Below, piece after piece: positions 7,635-16,567 of a DNA stretch of 31,569 bases (its first letter is position 1; every line of letters begins with the position of its first letter). The notes beneath the pieces are model-generated. The model saw only the letters and a list, made by a program, of their open reading frames with translations, did not search any database and was not told where the DNA came from. The stretch is from CAZWVA01 sp964636885. GTDB lineage: Bacteria > Desulfobacterota_D > UBA1144 > Nemesobacterales > CSP1-2. Location: NCBI GenBank assembly GCA_964636885.1, contig CAZWVA010000031.1, positions 1-31,569 on the forward strand, written 5' to 3'. The translations under genes and the position numbers were made by a program.

Positions 7635-9527
7635 CTATTCCCGTGCAACACGCAGTCCATTGGCAACAGCTAAGAGTTCGGAGATCTCATGAAAGAAAAC
7701 CGCGATTGCAACCGTCATGATGCCAATAAGCGCGGAGGGAATAAGGACTGCAAGTATGAGAATCGAAAAGACGATGTTCTGAGTGCTTATACCTCTAGCT
7801 CTCTTTCCAAGGTTTATCGCATACACTACCTTTGTAAGATCGTCGGCCATAAGGGCTGTGTCGGCGGCTTCTATAGCCGCATCTGTTCCTGCTACCCCCA
7901 TAGCGATTCCCACTGTAGCTCTTGCTAGGGCAGGAGCGTCATTTATGCCATCGCCAACCATGGCAACAGCGCCATATCTCTTCTCCAGTTCTTCTATTGC
8001 CCTTATTTTATCTTCTGGTTTTAGATTTGCTTTCACCTCATCTATACCTAGTTCTTTTGCGATCGCTTTGGCAGTTGTTTCGTTATCGCCAGTAAGCATT
8101 ACGACTTTGACTCCCATCCCATGAAGCTGATCTATAACCTCTTTTGCCTGAGGTCTGATTTCATCCCTAACTGCAATAATCCCAGAGACCTTCTCTTCCA
8201 TTCCTACAAGAATCACTGTCTTACCCTCTTCTGTGAGCCTCCAAATATCCGCAATAGAACGGATATCAAGGCCTAATTCTTCGAATAGCTCCGGTCTGCC
8301 GACATAAACCGTTTCGTTTCCGATCTTCGCCTTTGCCCCGGAGCCAACGAGTGCACTGAATTGAGTTGCCTCACTGGATTGAATATGTAATTCCTCTGCC
8401 CTTCTCACAATCGCTTGTGCCAGGGGGTGCTCTGAAAACCTTTCAACACCATAAGCCAAGGCCATTACTTTGTATTCGTCTCCATTTAGAGGCAAAACAT
8501 CAGTTACAACGGGTTTACCTTTGGTGAGGGTTCCGGTCTTATCAAAGGCAATCGCCTTAATTTTCCCTAAGTTCTCAAGATGTATTCCACCCTTAATCAA
8601 CACACCGGATCTACCTGCAATCCCGATACCTGCGGCTATAGCAACAGGCGTGGACATCACCAGAGCGCAAGGTGCGGCAGCGACTAATAGTACCACTGCC
8701 CTTGTTGCCCATTCGGCAAGAGAGGATCCAAAAAGGGGAGGGATAAAGGCGAGAAGCAGTGAACACAAGAGAACCAATGGGGAATATCTACTTCCAAACG
8801 CTTCAATGAAGAGCTGGGTCTTACTCTTTTGTTCCTGTGCCTCTTCGACAAGGTGTACCATCTTAGCGAGGGTGTTATCTTTAAAGGTTGCAGTGGTCTT
8901 GATCTCCAGTACTCCTTCCTGATTGATAGTGGCGGCAAATACCTTCATCCCTTCTTTTTTTTCAACAGGTATAGATTCTCCAGTGATAGGAGCCTCATTA
9001 ACACTGGAACTCCCTTTTACAATAATGCCGTCTGTTGGAATGGACTCTCCGGGTCTGACGATGAATATATCCCCTAAAACCAATTCCTCTGCGGGTGTCG
9101 TTATCTCTCTTCCGTTTCTTATAACCCTTGCCTCTTTGGGAGCAAGGTCAAGGAGCTTCTTTATGGAGGCCCTTGTTCTTGCGAATGTGTATTCCTCCAA
9201 TCCCTCAGCCGAACCGTAGAGAAAGACCAAAAAAGCGGCTTCGTCCCACATCTCTAATATCGCCGACCCTACTGTAGCACCCATCATGAGTATCTCGATT
9301 CCGATCTTCTTTTCTCCGATTAGTTCCTCGATTCCTTCTCGTCCCCAGTGATAGCCGCCTAAAAGAATAGCAATAACGTATAGGGCGATTTCAACGAATC
9401 GGGGAATTACCATATCGATATGTGCTAGGGCAAATGCTATCCCTGTAATAAAACCGGCGATTAAGGCATTACGTAGGGGAGGATGTGCATACCATTTTCC
9501 TTCGAAGATTTCCTCTTTATTTTTCAA
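7635..9527 (-). CDS. P1B-type heavy-metal-transporting ATPase, P1B-4-like with an APC metal motif
   Basis: This 630-residue inner-membrane ATPase would export metal ions from the cytosol. Visible landmarks are the actuator TGES at 182-185, the membrane metal motif APC at 285-287, the phosphorylation motif DKTGT at 329-333, and GDGINDAP near 535. The N-terminus lacks a CxxC metal-binding domain and has only a few charged residues, as in the short P1B-4 group (Co/Zn/Cd/Fe). The last membrane helix carries HEISE at 613-617 where P1B-4 proteins usually have HEGxT. Most P1B-4 members have SPC and most zinc/copper pumps CPC, so the exact metal is open. The start is TTG at 9525-9527 with GGAGG 8 nt upstream. 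It is the last large gene of the leftward efflux operon, 49 bp after ynfA. Confidence 0.9.
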   Translation of the reverse strand: MKNKEEIFEGKWYAHPPLRNALIAGFITGIAFALAHIDMVIPRFVEIALYVIAILLGGYHWGREGIEELIGEKKIGIEILMMGATVGSAILEMWDEAAFLVFLYGSAEGLEEYTFARTRASIKKLLDLAPKEARVIRNGREITTPAEELVLGDIFIVRPGESIPTDGIIVKGSSSVNEAPITGESIPVEKKEGMKVFAATINQEGVLEIKTTATFKDNTLAKMVHLVEEAQEQKSKTQLFIEAFGSRYSPLVLLCSLLLAFIPPLFGSSLAEWATRAVVLLVAAAPCALVMSTPVAIAAGIGIAGRSGVLIKGGIHLENLGKIKAIAFDKTGTLTKGKPVVTDVLPLNGDEYKVMALAYGVERFSEHPLAQAIVRRAEELHIQSSEATQFSALVGSGAKAKIGNETVYVGRPELFEELGLDIRSIADIWRLTEEGKTVILVGMEEKVSGIIAVRDEIRPQAKEVIDQLHGMGVKVVMLTGDNETTAKAIAKELGIDEVKANLKPEDKIRAIEELEKRYGAVAMVGDGINDAPALARATVGIAMGVAGTDAAIEAADTALMADDLTKVVYAINLGKRARGISTQNIVFSILILAVLIPSALIGIMTVAIAVFFHEISELLAVANGLRVARE

Positions 9528-9576
9528 TCAATATTCCTCCTTTGGGTAATATCACACAGGATCCTCTCCAAGGCTA

Positions 9577-9906
9577 TCAGCCTCTTGGCCAATACATAAT
9601 GACAAAGACACCGGCCAGAGAGATAGCCCCTCCTATTAGGTCAAACTTATCTGGAGTTATGTGATCGATTTGCCAGCCCCAGAGAATGGCAAGAACGATG
9701 AAAATACCACCATAAGCCGCATAAACCCTTCCAAAATGTGCTGGTTGTAGTGTGGGAATGACTCCATAGAGAATTAGTACCATTGCTCCAAAGAAAGCAA
9801 ACCATATGCTTTTACCCTCTCTTAACCAGAGCCACACAAGATAACCTCCTCCTATCTCGCATAATCCAGCTAGAAAGAAGTAGAATAGAGATTTAGCTAT
9901 TCCCAT
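9577..9906 (-). CDS. YnfA/UPF0060 family small inner-membrane protein
   Basis: This 109-residue protein has four predicted membrane helices and the family landmarks CEIGGGYLVWLWLREG, QPAHFGRVYAAYGG and MYWPRG at the C-terminus. The family has the small-multidrug-resistance fold, and YnfA of Shigella has been linked to drug efflux. Its role in metal loci is not established. The start has an AAAGGAGG site 5 bp upstream. It sits in the leftward operon between the frameshifted gene at 9967-10424 and the P1B ATPase. Such pairing with metal transporters suggests membrane-level metal or cation handling, which is inference. Confidence 0.92.
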   Translation of the reverse strand: MGIAKSLFYFFLAGLCEIGGGYLVWLWLREGKSIWFAFFGAMVLILYGVIPTLQPAHFGRVYAAYGGIFIVLAILWGWQIDHITPDKFDLIGGAISLAGVFVIMYWPRG

Positions 9907-9966
9907 ATTACCCTCCTTTAGGCTTAAAAATCATTTTTCCTGCTTCTGCGAGCTTCTTCATTGTTG

Positions 9967-10424
9967 TTAAACCTTCACTTTTAATTTTACAAGAAACCCT
10001 AAAATCTCCCATGTATCGTTAGACCTAATCATCTCGATCTGGATTTTGGCAGGGGCCTTCTCAAAAACCGCATCGACCAGATAGTCGGCTATTATGATGG
10101 GTTTGCCTCTTGGTGAAATTTTGATTTTTACCTTACCTCTTGCCCCCTTATACTCTTTTAATTGCCCTATTTTGTTTGAAAGTGTATTGAATAGCAGTTC
10201 TACCTTCTTGGCGGGTACAACCTGAAGAACTCCGGGCTTGCACGGTTAATTAATTCCTTGGTATTCCATGATGTAACGATAATGGGAACTACTTCATCTA
10301 CATATGCTTTAGCTTCCCTATCTAGCCTGCTGGCATAGTAATAAATCCCAGAGAAAAATATAACTCCTGCAACGATGAGGCAAATAAAAATCGCTCCAAG
10401 GATTGTTAATACTTTCTTCATCAC
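9967..10424 (-). pseudogene. Frameshifted copy of a membrane-anchored periplasmic protein (paralogue of 29563-30057)
   Basis: The first 74 codons give a membrane anchor (KKVLTILGAIFICLIVAGVI) and ASRLDREAKAYVDEVVP, closely matching the intact gene at 29563-30057, then stop near 10200. Removing one base near 10224-10228 (paralogue TTCCTTCAG against TTCTTCAG here) opens a second frame. That frame continues with PAKKVELLFNTLSNKIGQLK, KPIIIADYLVDAVFEKAPAK and MIRSNDTWEILGF to a stop at 9967-9969. The homology therefore covers nearly the whole protein across two frames. It lies in the leftward efflux operon 33 bp after the PII gene and still has a good ribosome binding site (GAGGAAAGGTG). A sequencing error cannot be excluded, but no homopolymer sits at the break. 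Confidence 0.85.
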
Positions 10425-10457
10425 CTTTCCTCACATCCCAACAGGTAGATCCCTCTC

Positions 10458-10805
10458 TTATTCGTCCTTTAAAGGCGACCATATTGCTTCTTCATCCTTC
10501 TCTCCCGACCGTATCCTTACAGCCCTTTCCACATTCGATACAAAAATCTTTCCATCTCCCATATTTCCCGTATGAGCGTACTTTTGTATGGTTTCTACGA
10601 TTATGTCCACCATCTCATCTTTTGCTATTATCTCGATCTTAACTTTAGGAACAAACTCAACTATCCTAACCTTTCTTTCCATCTTCCCTCTTCCAAATCC
10701 TTTCACATCAGACACACTCATTCCTGGGAACTCGGGTATCCCTTCAAGAGCCTTGGTAACTTTGCCGAGCATGAATGGCTGAATAAATGCTTTTATTTCT
10801 TTCAT
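10458..10805 (-). CDS. PII-like signalling protein of the PII-NG type linked to metal efflux
   Basis: This 115-residue protein has the PII fold. It begins MKEIKAFIQPFMLGKV, then has VKGFGRGK, a B-loop TGNMGDGKIF at 79-88 and RIRSGEKDEEAI at 98-109. The ATP/ADP-binding B and C loops are therefore intact. The T-loop between GFGR and FVPKVKIE is about five residues shorter than in E. coli GlnB and lacks the uridylylated Tyr51 context. This matches the described PII-NG group, whose genes occur beside heavy-metal RND pumps. It probably senses adenylate or another small ligand and acts on the adjacent pump or its regulation, which is inference. The start at Met 10803-10805 has a GGAGGGG site, and the open frame upstream is not conserved. 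It follows czcA by 125 bp. Confidence 0.88.
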   Translation of the reverse strand: MKEIKAFIQPFMLGKVTKALEGIPEFPGMSVSDVKGFGRGKMERKVRIVEFVPKVKIEIIAKDEMVDIIVETIQKYAHTGNMGDGKIFVSNVERAVRIRSGEKDEEAIWSPLKDE

Positions 10806-10839
10806 GTTACCCCTCCATCTTTTGTCATTTTTCATGATA

Positions 10840-10900
10840 GCCACAGAGTTCACAGAGGATTTTTTAATTTTTGTCTGTGCTTCTCAGTGTTCTCCATGGC
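10840..10900. repeat. Palindromic GCCACAGAG...CTCCATGGC repeat element
   Basis: An imperfect inverted repeat has a left arm beginning GCCACAGAGTTCACAGAG and a right arm ending TCAGTGTTCTCCATGGC. About 14 of 20 arm positions pair around an A/T-rich loop. It fills most of the spacer between czcA and the PII gene. Similar CACAGAG-type interspersed palindromes occur in many environmental genomes. It could fold in the mRNA and tune expression of genes behind czcA. Confidence 0.6.
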
Positions 10901-10930
10901 AAATAAATCTCCTGAATCCTTTTCCAACTC

Positions 10931-13900
10931 TTAAAACTCCACTTCTTTTTTCTCAAACCAGCCATAGATTGTAGGAAGAACAATCAGGGTTAAAATGGTA
11001 GAGGAAATAAGTCCGCCGATAACTACTGTGGCAAGCGGCTTTTGTATCTCCGAGCCGGGGGCTATAGCCAGAAGCATGGGAATAAGTCCCAAGCTTGCAA
11101 CGAGAGCGGTCATGAGGACGGGTCTCAGTCTGAGTTCCGCGCCTCGAATAATGGCTTCTTCAAGCGGAACCCCCTCGCGTCTCAACTGGTTAAAATAAGA
11201 GACCATCACAACACCGTTCAGTACCGCTACTCCAAAGAGGGCTATGAATCCGACTGAGGCGGAGACGCTTAAATAAAGCCCGGAGATGAAAAGAGCTAGT
11301 ATCCCGCCGATAATGGCAAAGGGAATGTTCATTATGATGAGAAGAGCGTTCTTAAGAGAATTAAATGTGCTAAAGAGTAATAAGAATATAAGTAAAATCG
11401 CCAGAGGCACTACGATATAGAGCCTTGCCATAGCCCTCTGCTGGTTCTCAAACTGTCCTCCCCAATCAATGAAATATCCCGGCGGAAGCTGTACTTGAGC
11501 GGCTATCTTCTTTTGAGCCTCGGCAACAAAACCTCCGATGTCTCTTCCCTGAACGTTGCATTCAATCACTATTCTTCGCTGTCCGTTCTCCCTGCTTATT
11601 TGAGATGGACCTTCTTCGAGATATACTCTGGCCAGTTGCCCAAGAGGAATGCGAGCGCCGTTTGGAGCGCTTACGAGGATATTCTTGATAGTGTTTACGT
11701 CTTTTCTCACATCCTCGGGAAATCTAACTAAAACTCCAAACCTCTTTTGTCCCTCGAATACCTCGGTTGCAACCTTGCCGCCTATTGCAGTCTCGACAAT
11801 CTCCTGAATGTCTGAGACGTTGATTCCGTATCTGGCTATTTGAGACCTGTCTATATCTATCTGTAGGTATTGAAGTCCAGAAACACGCTCAACGTTTAAG
11901 TCCTCAACCCCTTTAATTTTCGAGACTACTTCCCTGATTTCATCAGCCTTGTTTTTCAAGACATCCATATCCTCGCCAAAGAGTTTTATAGCAATCTGGG
12001 CTTTTACGCCTGAGATAAGCTCATCCACCCTGAGGGCTATAGGCTGAGAGAAGCTATAAACTACACCCGGAATTAAAGTGAGTTCCTCTCTCATCTTCTC
12101 AACCAGTTCCTCTTTACTGTCAGTTGTCTTCCATTCACTCCTCGGTTTTAGGTTTACCAAAATATCACTTACCTCCACACCCATCGGGTCTGAAGCTATC
12201 TCAGCGCGGCCGGTTTTAGATACCACCGTTTCGACCTCCGGAAATTTCATAAGTGTCCTTTCAATTTGCCTGGAAACCTCTAGGGACTCTGTAAGTGAAA
12301 TACTCGGCAGACGGAATGCTTGTATAGCGATTGAGCCCTCATCCAGTTGCGGTAAAAACTCCGTCCCGATAAATGGGAACAGGGAAAGGCTTAGTATAAG
12401 CGCTGCCACTGCTCCGCCAACTACGAGCTTTCTACGACCAAGGGCTTTTCTTAGGATGGGTATATAGAAACTTTTGACGGAGGATAGAATCCTGCTTGAT
12501 AGCGATTCAAATAATTTGCCCAATTTATCAAACACCTTGATATTAGCTAAGCGAGAATGTCCACCTCCGAGAAAGAATGTGCAGAGTATCGGTATTACCG
12601 TTAAAGAAAAAATCAGTGAGCCAAGAAGCGCGAAACTGACCGTAAAAGCCATGGGGGAGAACATCTTTCCTTCGACTCCCTGTAGTGTAAAAAGTGGCAG
12701 AAATACCACTATGATTATTGAGATTCCAAAGACGATAGGTCTTCCAACCTCTTTAGCGGCTTCCATCACCGTATGTACTGTGTTTTCTCTAGCTTCCGGG
12801 TTTTCTTCCAAATGGCGATAGATGTTCTCTACCATCACTACTGCGCCGTCAACGAGCATTCCGATCCCTATGGCAAGCCCTCCTAGAGACATAAGGTTTG
12901 CGGAAAGTTTGAACCATCCCATCATGATGAATGTAAAAAGGGCGGAAAGGGGCAAGACTGCTCCGACAATAAGAGCGGACCGGAAGTTTCCTAAAAAGAG
13001 AAGGAGAACAAGGAAAATGAAAATCGCTCCTTCTTCGAGTGCTTTTGTAACGGTCCTAATCGCTCTTTTTACCAAATCGGTTCTGTCGTAAAAGGGCTTG
13101 ATACTTACACCCGGAGGAAGCGACTTTTGAATCTCCTCTACTTTTTCCTTTACCTTAGTTACTACTTCTCTTCCACTAGCCCCTTTAAGCATCAATGTAA
13201 TACCGATTACTACCTCACCCTTGCCGTCCTTGGTAACTGCTCCTTGCCTTATTTCCGGACCGACTGTTACATCGGCTACATCTTTCACGTATATCGGAGT
13301 CCCATCGTGCGATGTGATGATTATGTTTTTTAAATCATCGGTGCTTTTAATTAGACCGAGCCCGCGGACTATATACTGCTCCGAGTTATGTTCTATAAAA
13401 TTTCCTCCGGCATTGGCGTTGTTTTTCTCCACCGCCTCAAAAACCTCCCGGAGTGTGAGGTTATGGCTTATAAGCTTCTGGGGATTGATGAGAACGTGAT
13501 ACTGCTTTACAAAACCGCCAAAGCTGTTTACATCGGTTACACCGGGTACTGTACGTAGAATCGGTCTTATAACCCAGTCCTGAATGGTTCTAAGCTCCAT
13601 AGGACTGTAGCCATCGCCCTCAACAACGTACTGGTAAATCTCTCCAAGACCGGTTGATATGGGCCCCATCTCTGGGTCAATCCCCGGAGGCAGGTTCTCT
13701 TCTGCCCCCTGAAGCCTCTCAAATACGAGCTGTCTTGCAAAGTAGATATCTACATCATCCTCAAACACTACCGTAACCACGGAAAGCCCAATCTTTGAAA
13801 GCGACCTCACCTCCGTCACTTTTGGCAGCCCGGTCATGGTTACTTCAATAGGAAAACTGACCAGTCTCTCAACCTCGGTTGGCGCCATCCCTTCGGCCTG

Positions 13901-14053
13901 GGTTATTATCTGAACCTGAATATTTGTAACGTCAGGAAAAGCATCGATGGGAAGCTTCTTGGCTGAATAAATACCTAGGCCTATGATGAGAACGGTAAAA
14001 ACAATAACTAAGAATCTCTGCTCAAGGGCGAACGTTATAATTTTATCTATCAT
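10931..14053 (-). CDS. czcA: CzcA-family heavy-metal RND efflux pump, set 1
   Basis: This inner-membrane RND transporter of about 1040 residues (HME family) starts MIDKIITFALEQRFLVIV and has two large periplasmic loops and twelve membrane spans. The proton-relay helix carries GGLAIGIGMLVDGAVVMVEN with the conserved Asp and Glu. The cleft methionine of E. coli CusA (Met573, next to EFLP) is Gln here, and RVDELISG replaces the RIDM segment holding Met672. Divalent cations (Zn, Co, Cd, Ni) therefore fit better than Cu(I)/Ag(I). ATG 14053 is chosen because a GGGGGAGG site precedes it; the upstream ATG at 14077 would read through that site inside czcB. It lies 4 bp after the czcB stop, so translation is coupled. 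Confidence 0.95.
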   Translation of the reverse strand: MIDKIITFALEQRFLVIVFTVLIIGLGIYSAKKLPIDAFPDVTNIQVQIITQAEGMAPTEVERLVSFPIEVTMTGLPKVTEVRSLSKIGLSVVTVVFEDDVDIYFARQLVFERLQGAEENLPPGIDPEMGPISTGLGEIYQYVVEGDGYSPMELRTIQDWVIRPILRTVPGVTDVNSFGGFVKQYHVLINPQKLISHNLTLREVFEAVEKNNANAGGNFIEHNSEQYIVRGLGLIKSTDDLKNIIITSHDGTPIYVKDVADVTVGPEIRQGAVTKDGKGEVVIGITLMLKGASGREVVTKVKEKVEEIQKSLPPGVSIKPFYDRTDLVKRAIRTVTKALEEGAIFIFLVLLLFLGNFRSALIVGAVLPLSALFTFIMMGWFKLSANLMSLGGLAIGIGMLVDGAVVMVENIYRHLEENPEARENTVHTVMEAAKEVGRPIVFGISIIIVVFLPLFTLQGVEGKMFSPMAFTVSFALLGSLIFSLTVIPILCTFFLGGGHSRLANIKVFDKLGKLFESLSSRILSSVKSFYIPILRKALGRRKLVVGGAVAALILSLSLFPFIGTEFLPQLDEGSIAIQAFRLPSISLTESLEVSRQIERTLMKFPEVETVVSKTGRAEIASDPMGVEVSDILVNLKPRSEWKTTDSKEELVEKMREELTLIPGVVYSFSQPIALRVDELISGVKAQIAIKLFGEDMDVLKNKADEIREVVSKIKGVEDLNVERVSGLQYLQIDIDRSQIARYGINVSDIQEIVETAIGGKVATEVFEGQKRFGVLVRFPEDVRKDVNTIKNILVSAPNGARIPLGQLARVYLEEGPSQISRENGQRRIVIECNVQGRDIGGFVAEAQKKIAAQVQLPPGYFIDWGGQFENQQRAMARLYIVVPLAILLIFLLLFSTFNSLKNALLIIMNIPFAIIGGILALFISGLYLSVSASVGFIALFGVAVLNGVVMVSYFNQLRREGVPLEEAIIRGAELRLRPVLMTALVASLGLIPMLLAIAPGSEIQKPLATVVIGGLISSTILTLIVLPTIYGWFEKKEVEF

Positions 14054-14057
14054 CTTA

Positions 14058-15233
14058 TTATTCCTCCCCCAACTCACCCTTCTGAGCTTCGGATTTGAGC
14101 AGAAAACTCCCTTTCGTAACTATCTTTTCACCCGGTTTAATCCCGTCTATAACCTGATAGAAGCTATCAACCTGCCTTCCAAGTGAGACCTCTCTTTTCT
14201 CAAATCCCCCATTGCCTTTATCAATAAATACGATTTTTTTATTCCCATCCGTCTGAACAGCTTCTCCTGGAATCGCCAGAACATCCGAAACAACATCCGT
14301 GATTATGAAAACCGTAGCAAACATCTCAGGCTTAAGTTTTCCCAAGGAATTATCGACCTCCGTACGAACCCTTACAGTACGTGTGGAAGGGTCAATCTGG
14401 TCTCCTATATATGTAACGATGCCTTTAAATACATCGGCAGGATATGGAGAGACCTTTACCTCTACAGGAAGTCCGGTTTTAACCTGAGGAATATCCTTTT
14501 CGGGAACGTCGGCTATGGCCCAGAGCGTTGACAGGTCTGCAACAGTAAATAGATTTGTGGCTGGTTCAATGATTTCACCAAGAGTAGCGTGCCTCTCTAC
14601 CACCGTTCCGGAAAATGGAGCTCTGACTGCAACCTTGGACTTGATTATATGCTCACTCCCAATACGCTTTACCTCTTCTTCACTCAATCCCAAAAGGTGA
14701 AGCCTGTCTTCGGCCGCCTTGAACTCTGCTCTTGCATTTAGGTATTCGGCTTCACGCTTTTGATACTCTCCAAGGGATATGGCCTTCCCTTCAAGGAGTT
14801 TCTTTGCTCTTTGATAGGATTTTTCCTCTGCAAGAAGATTTGCTTTAGCCTTGAGATATTCCGATTGTGCAGTTCCTAACTCCGTGCTGTCTATCACAGC
14901 GAGTCTGTCGCCTTCTTTCACTTTGTCTCCGAGATTAGCTATAACCTCATCGATTTTTCCAGGAACACGGGAGCCCACGTGGGCAAGTTTGTTTTCATTA
15001 AACTGGATTTTCCCCGGCGCTTGCAGTATGCTCTTAAGAGACTTTAATGAGACCTCTTCGATTTGTAGATTTGCTGACTGCATTGATTTAGGGTCGAGCT
15101 TAATCTGGTTTGAGTGTGTCTCATCGTGCACCTCTTTTTTATTATCAGCCTCCCCTTCTCCACCACATGAGACTAAGGAGATCAATGATGCTGAAGCTAA
15201 GGTAATTAAAATTAGTTTTTTCACTGCCGTCAT
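14058..15233 (-). CDS. czcB: RND periplasmic adaptor lipoprotein, CzcB-like, set 1
   Basis: This 391-residue membrane-fusion protein has a lipoprotein signal with lipobox LVSC (Cys23). The lipoyl/barrel-sandwich halves are split around an alpha-helical hairpin at about residues 115-185, rich in Ala/Glu/Lys heptads (QSEYLKAKANLLAEE...LNARAEFKAAED). The second half begins AVRAPFSGTVVERHATLGE. The beta-barrel and membrane-proximal domains follow (PSTRTVRVRTEVDN, KPEMFATVFI). It links the pump to the TolC-type exit duct. An N-terminal stretch rich in His, Glu and Asp before residue 45 could bind metal. It overlaps czcC by 4 bp (ATGA). In contrast to the second adaptor, its hairpin is complete. 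Confidence 0.94.
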   Translation of the reverse strand: MTAVKKLILITLASASLISLVSCGGEGEADNKKEVHDETHSNQIKLDPKSMQSANLQIEEVSLKSLKSILQAPGKIQFNENKLAHVGSRVPGKIDEVIANLGDKVKEGDRLAVIDSTELGTAQSEYLKAKANLLAEEKSYQRAKKLLEGKAISLGEYQKREAEYLNARAEFKAAEDRLHLLGLSEEEVKRIGSEHIIKSKVAVRAPFSGTVVERHATLGEIIEPATNLFTVADLSTLWAIADVPEKDIPQVKTGLPVEVKVSPYPADVFKGIVTYIGDQIDPSTRTVRVRTEVDNSLGKLKPEMFATVFIITDVVSDVLAIPGEAVQTDGNKKIVFIDKGNGGFEKREVSLGRQVDSFYQVIDGIKPGEKIVTKGSFLLKSEAQKGELGEE

Positions 15234-16483
15234 ATCTCACCTCCCGCAATCTTCTCTAATGAGATTTCCGCCATATAAAACTCAAAAAGGACTTGATAGT
15301 ATTCCCTGAGGGTGTCACGATAGGTTCTCAAGGCGTCGAGAACGTCTAAAAGCCCTATCTCGCCTTGTTCGTAGCTAAACTGTGCTATCTCAAGTGACCG
15401 CTTTGTCCGGCCTAATAGCTCGGTCGAATATATCTTTGACTGTTCAAATGCCACCTTATAATTTTTGTATTCATCTTCGAGGCGGTTCCCGATTTCAATC
15501 TCAAGGAGTTTCAGGTCAAAAGAAGCCTTGCGTTCTTCAGCCCTGGCACTTTGAATTCCGCCCTGATTTTGATACCAGAATGGGATGGTTATACCGATTC
15601 CGCCTCCTAGAGCGGTTTTGTCAATTTCCCTATCGTAAAAACCCTGAAGGAAAATATCGGGAACAATCAGATGTTTTTGCTCTAGTAGCGAGAACCCGGC
15701 GCGCTTGACTTCGACCGTTTGGGCTTTTAATTGAGGATTAAAATCGGCAACCTTCTCGGCTACTTGTTCTAATCCGGATATAGTGGAAGGGGGTGTAAGT
15801 TCACCGTCTACGTCAAAATCCTTTTCTAAAGAATTACCAAGAAATCTGTCTAAAATCGCCTTTATCGCGCTTAAATTCGTCTCGGCACGAATTAGCTCTC
15901 TCTCGAACTTTAAGGTCTCGACCCTGGATTTAATAAAATCCAGCTCTCTTGACTCGCCAAGCTCAACCCTACGCTCAATTATGGAGAGAAGGGTTTTACT
16001 GGTATCTAGATTTTGCCTCGCAATCTCTACATCTTTTTTGGCAAGTAAAGTCGCAAAGTAAAGTTGCTTAGTAATAGCAACAAGCTCTATTCTTACAGCC
16101 TCTTTCTCAAATTCGGTAACCTTTACTTTTTCCTCGGCAGCCTTTCTTCTATAGAGACGCTTTAGAGGCCATTCAATTGGTTGTATTACTGATATGCTGT
16201 ATTCTGCCCCAGAACTATTGTCCTCACGCGATTTGCCCCTCGCTAAAGCGAAGTCTACCTCCGGGTTTGGGTAAGCCTTTGCTGCTCTAAGCTCTCCTTT
16301 AGCAATATCAATGCTGGAGATCGCTGAAGGTACAGACGGGTTCTTCTCAATGGCTAATTTTATTAGTTCATCAAGCTTATATTTCCTTTGGACTTGATTT
16401 CCCTCAGCAAAAACCTCAAAACCTTTTAGAGTCGTACTAATAGAGATAAGACAAAGAAAGAACGCTATGTTTTTAACGCACAC
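15230..16483 (-). CDS. czcC: TolC-family outer-membrane efflux protein, CzcC-like, set 1
   Basis: This 417-residue protein has an N-terminal export signal (about residues 1-26) and two repeats of the outer-membrane efflux protein fold, with long amphipathic helices. Family landmarks are NPEVDFALARG near residue 70, GITIPFWYQNQGGIQSARAE near 295, and FSYEQGEIGLLDVLDALRTY near 375. It forms the trimeric exit duct of the Czc pump. The start is GTG at 16481-16483 with AAGGAGG about 10 bp upstream. It overlaps czcB by 4 bp and follows the small CzcI-like gene by 84 bp. Confidence 0.93.
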   Translation of the reverse strand: MCVKNIAFFLCLISISTTLKGFEVFAEGNQVQRKYKLDELIKLAIEKNPSVPSAISSIDIAKGELRAAKAYPNPEVDFALARGKSREDNSSGAEYSISVIQPIEWPLKRLYRRKAAEEKVKVTEFEKEAVRIELVAITKQLYFATLLAKKDVEIARQNLDTSKTLLSIIERRVELGESRELDFIKSRVETLKFERELIRAETNLSAIKAILDRFLGNSLEKDFDVDGELTPPSTISGLEQVAEKVADFNPQLKAQTVEVKRAGFSLLEQKHLIVPDIFLQGFYDREIDKTALGGGIGITIPFWYQNQGGIQSARAEERKASFDLKLLEIEIGNRLEDEYKNYKVAFEQSKIYSTELLGRTKRSLEIAQFSYEQGEIGLLDVLDALRTYRDTLREYYQVLFEFYMAEISLEKIAGGEI

Positions 16484-16567
16484 TCTCTTAACCTCCTTAA
16501 ACTGTTTTTGTAGAGCAGTATGGATTAATAGTGGACCTCAAGCAGAGTGCTATGAGGTATTTGGAGG

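Noticed and set aside
12078..12467. Long frames opposite czcA and opposite the P1B ATPase (for example 8470-8922)
   Set aside because: They are shadows of strongly conserved genes on the other strand and have Ser/Pro-rich translations with no recognisable domain.
10931..14053. Assignment of either RND pump as a CusA-type Cu(I)/Ag(I) exporter
   Set aside because: The positions matching the CusA cleft methionines carry Gln/Ala and acidic residues in both pumps.
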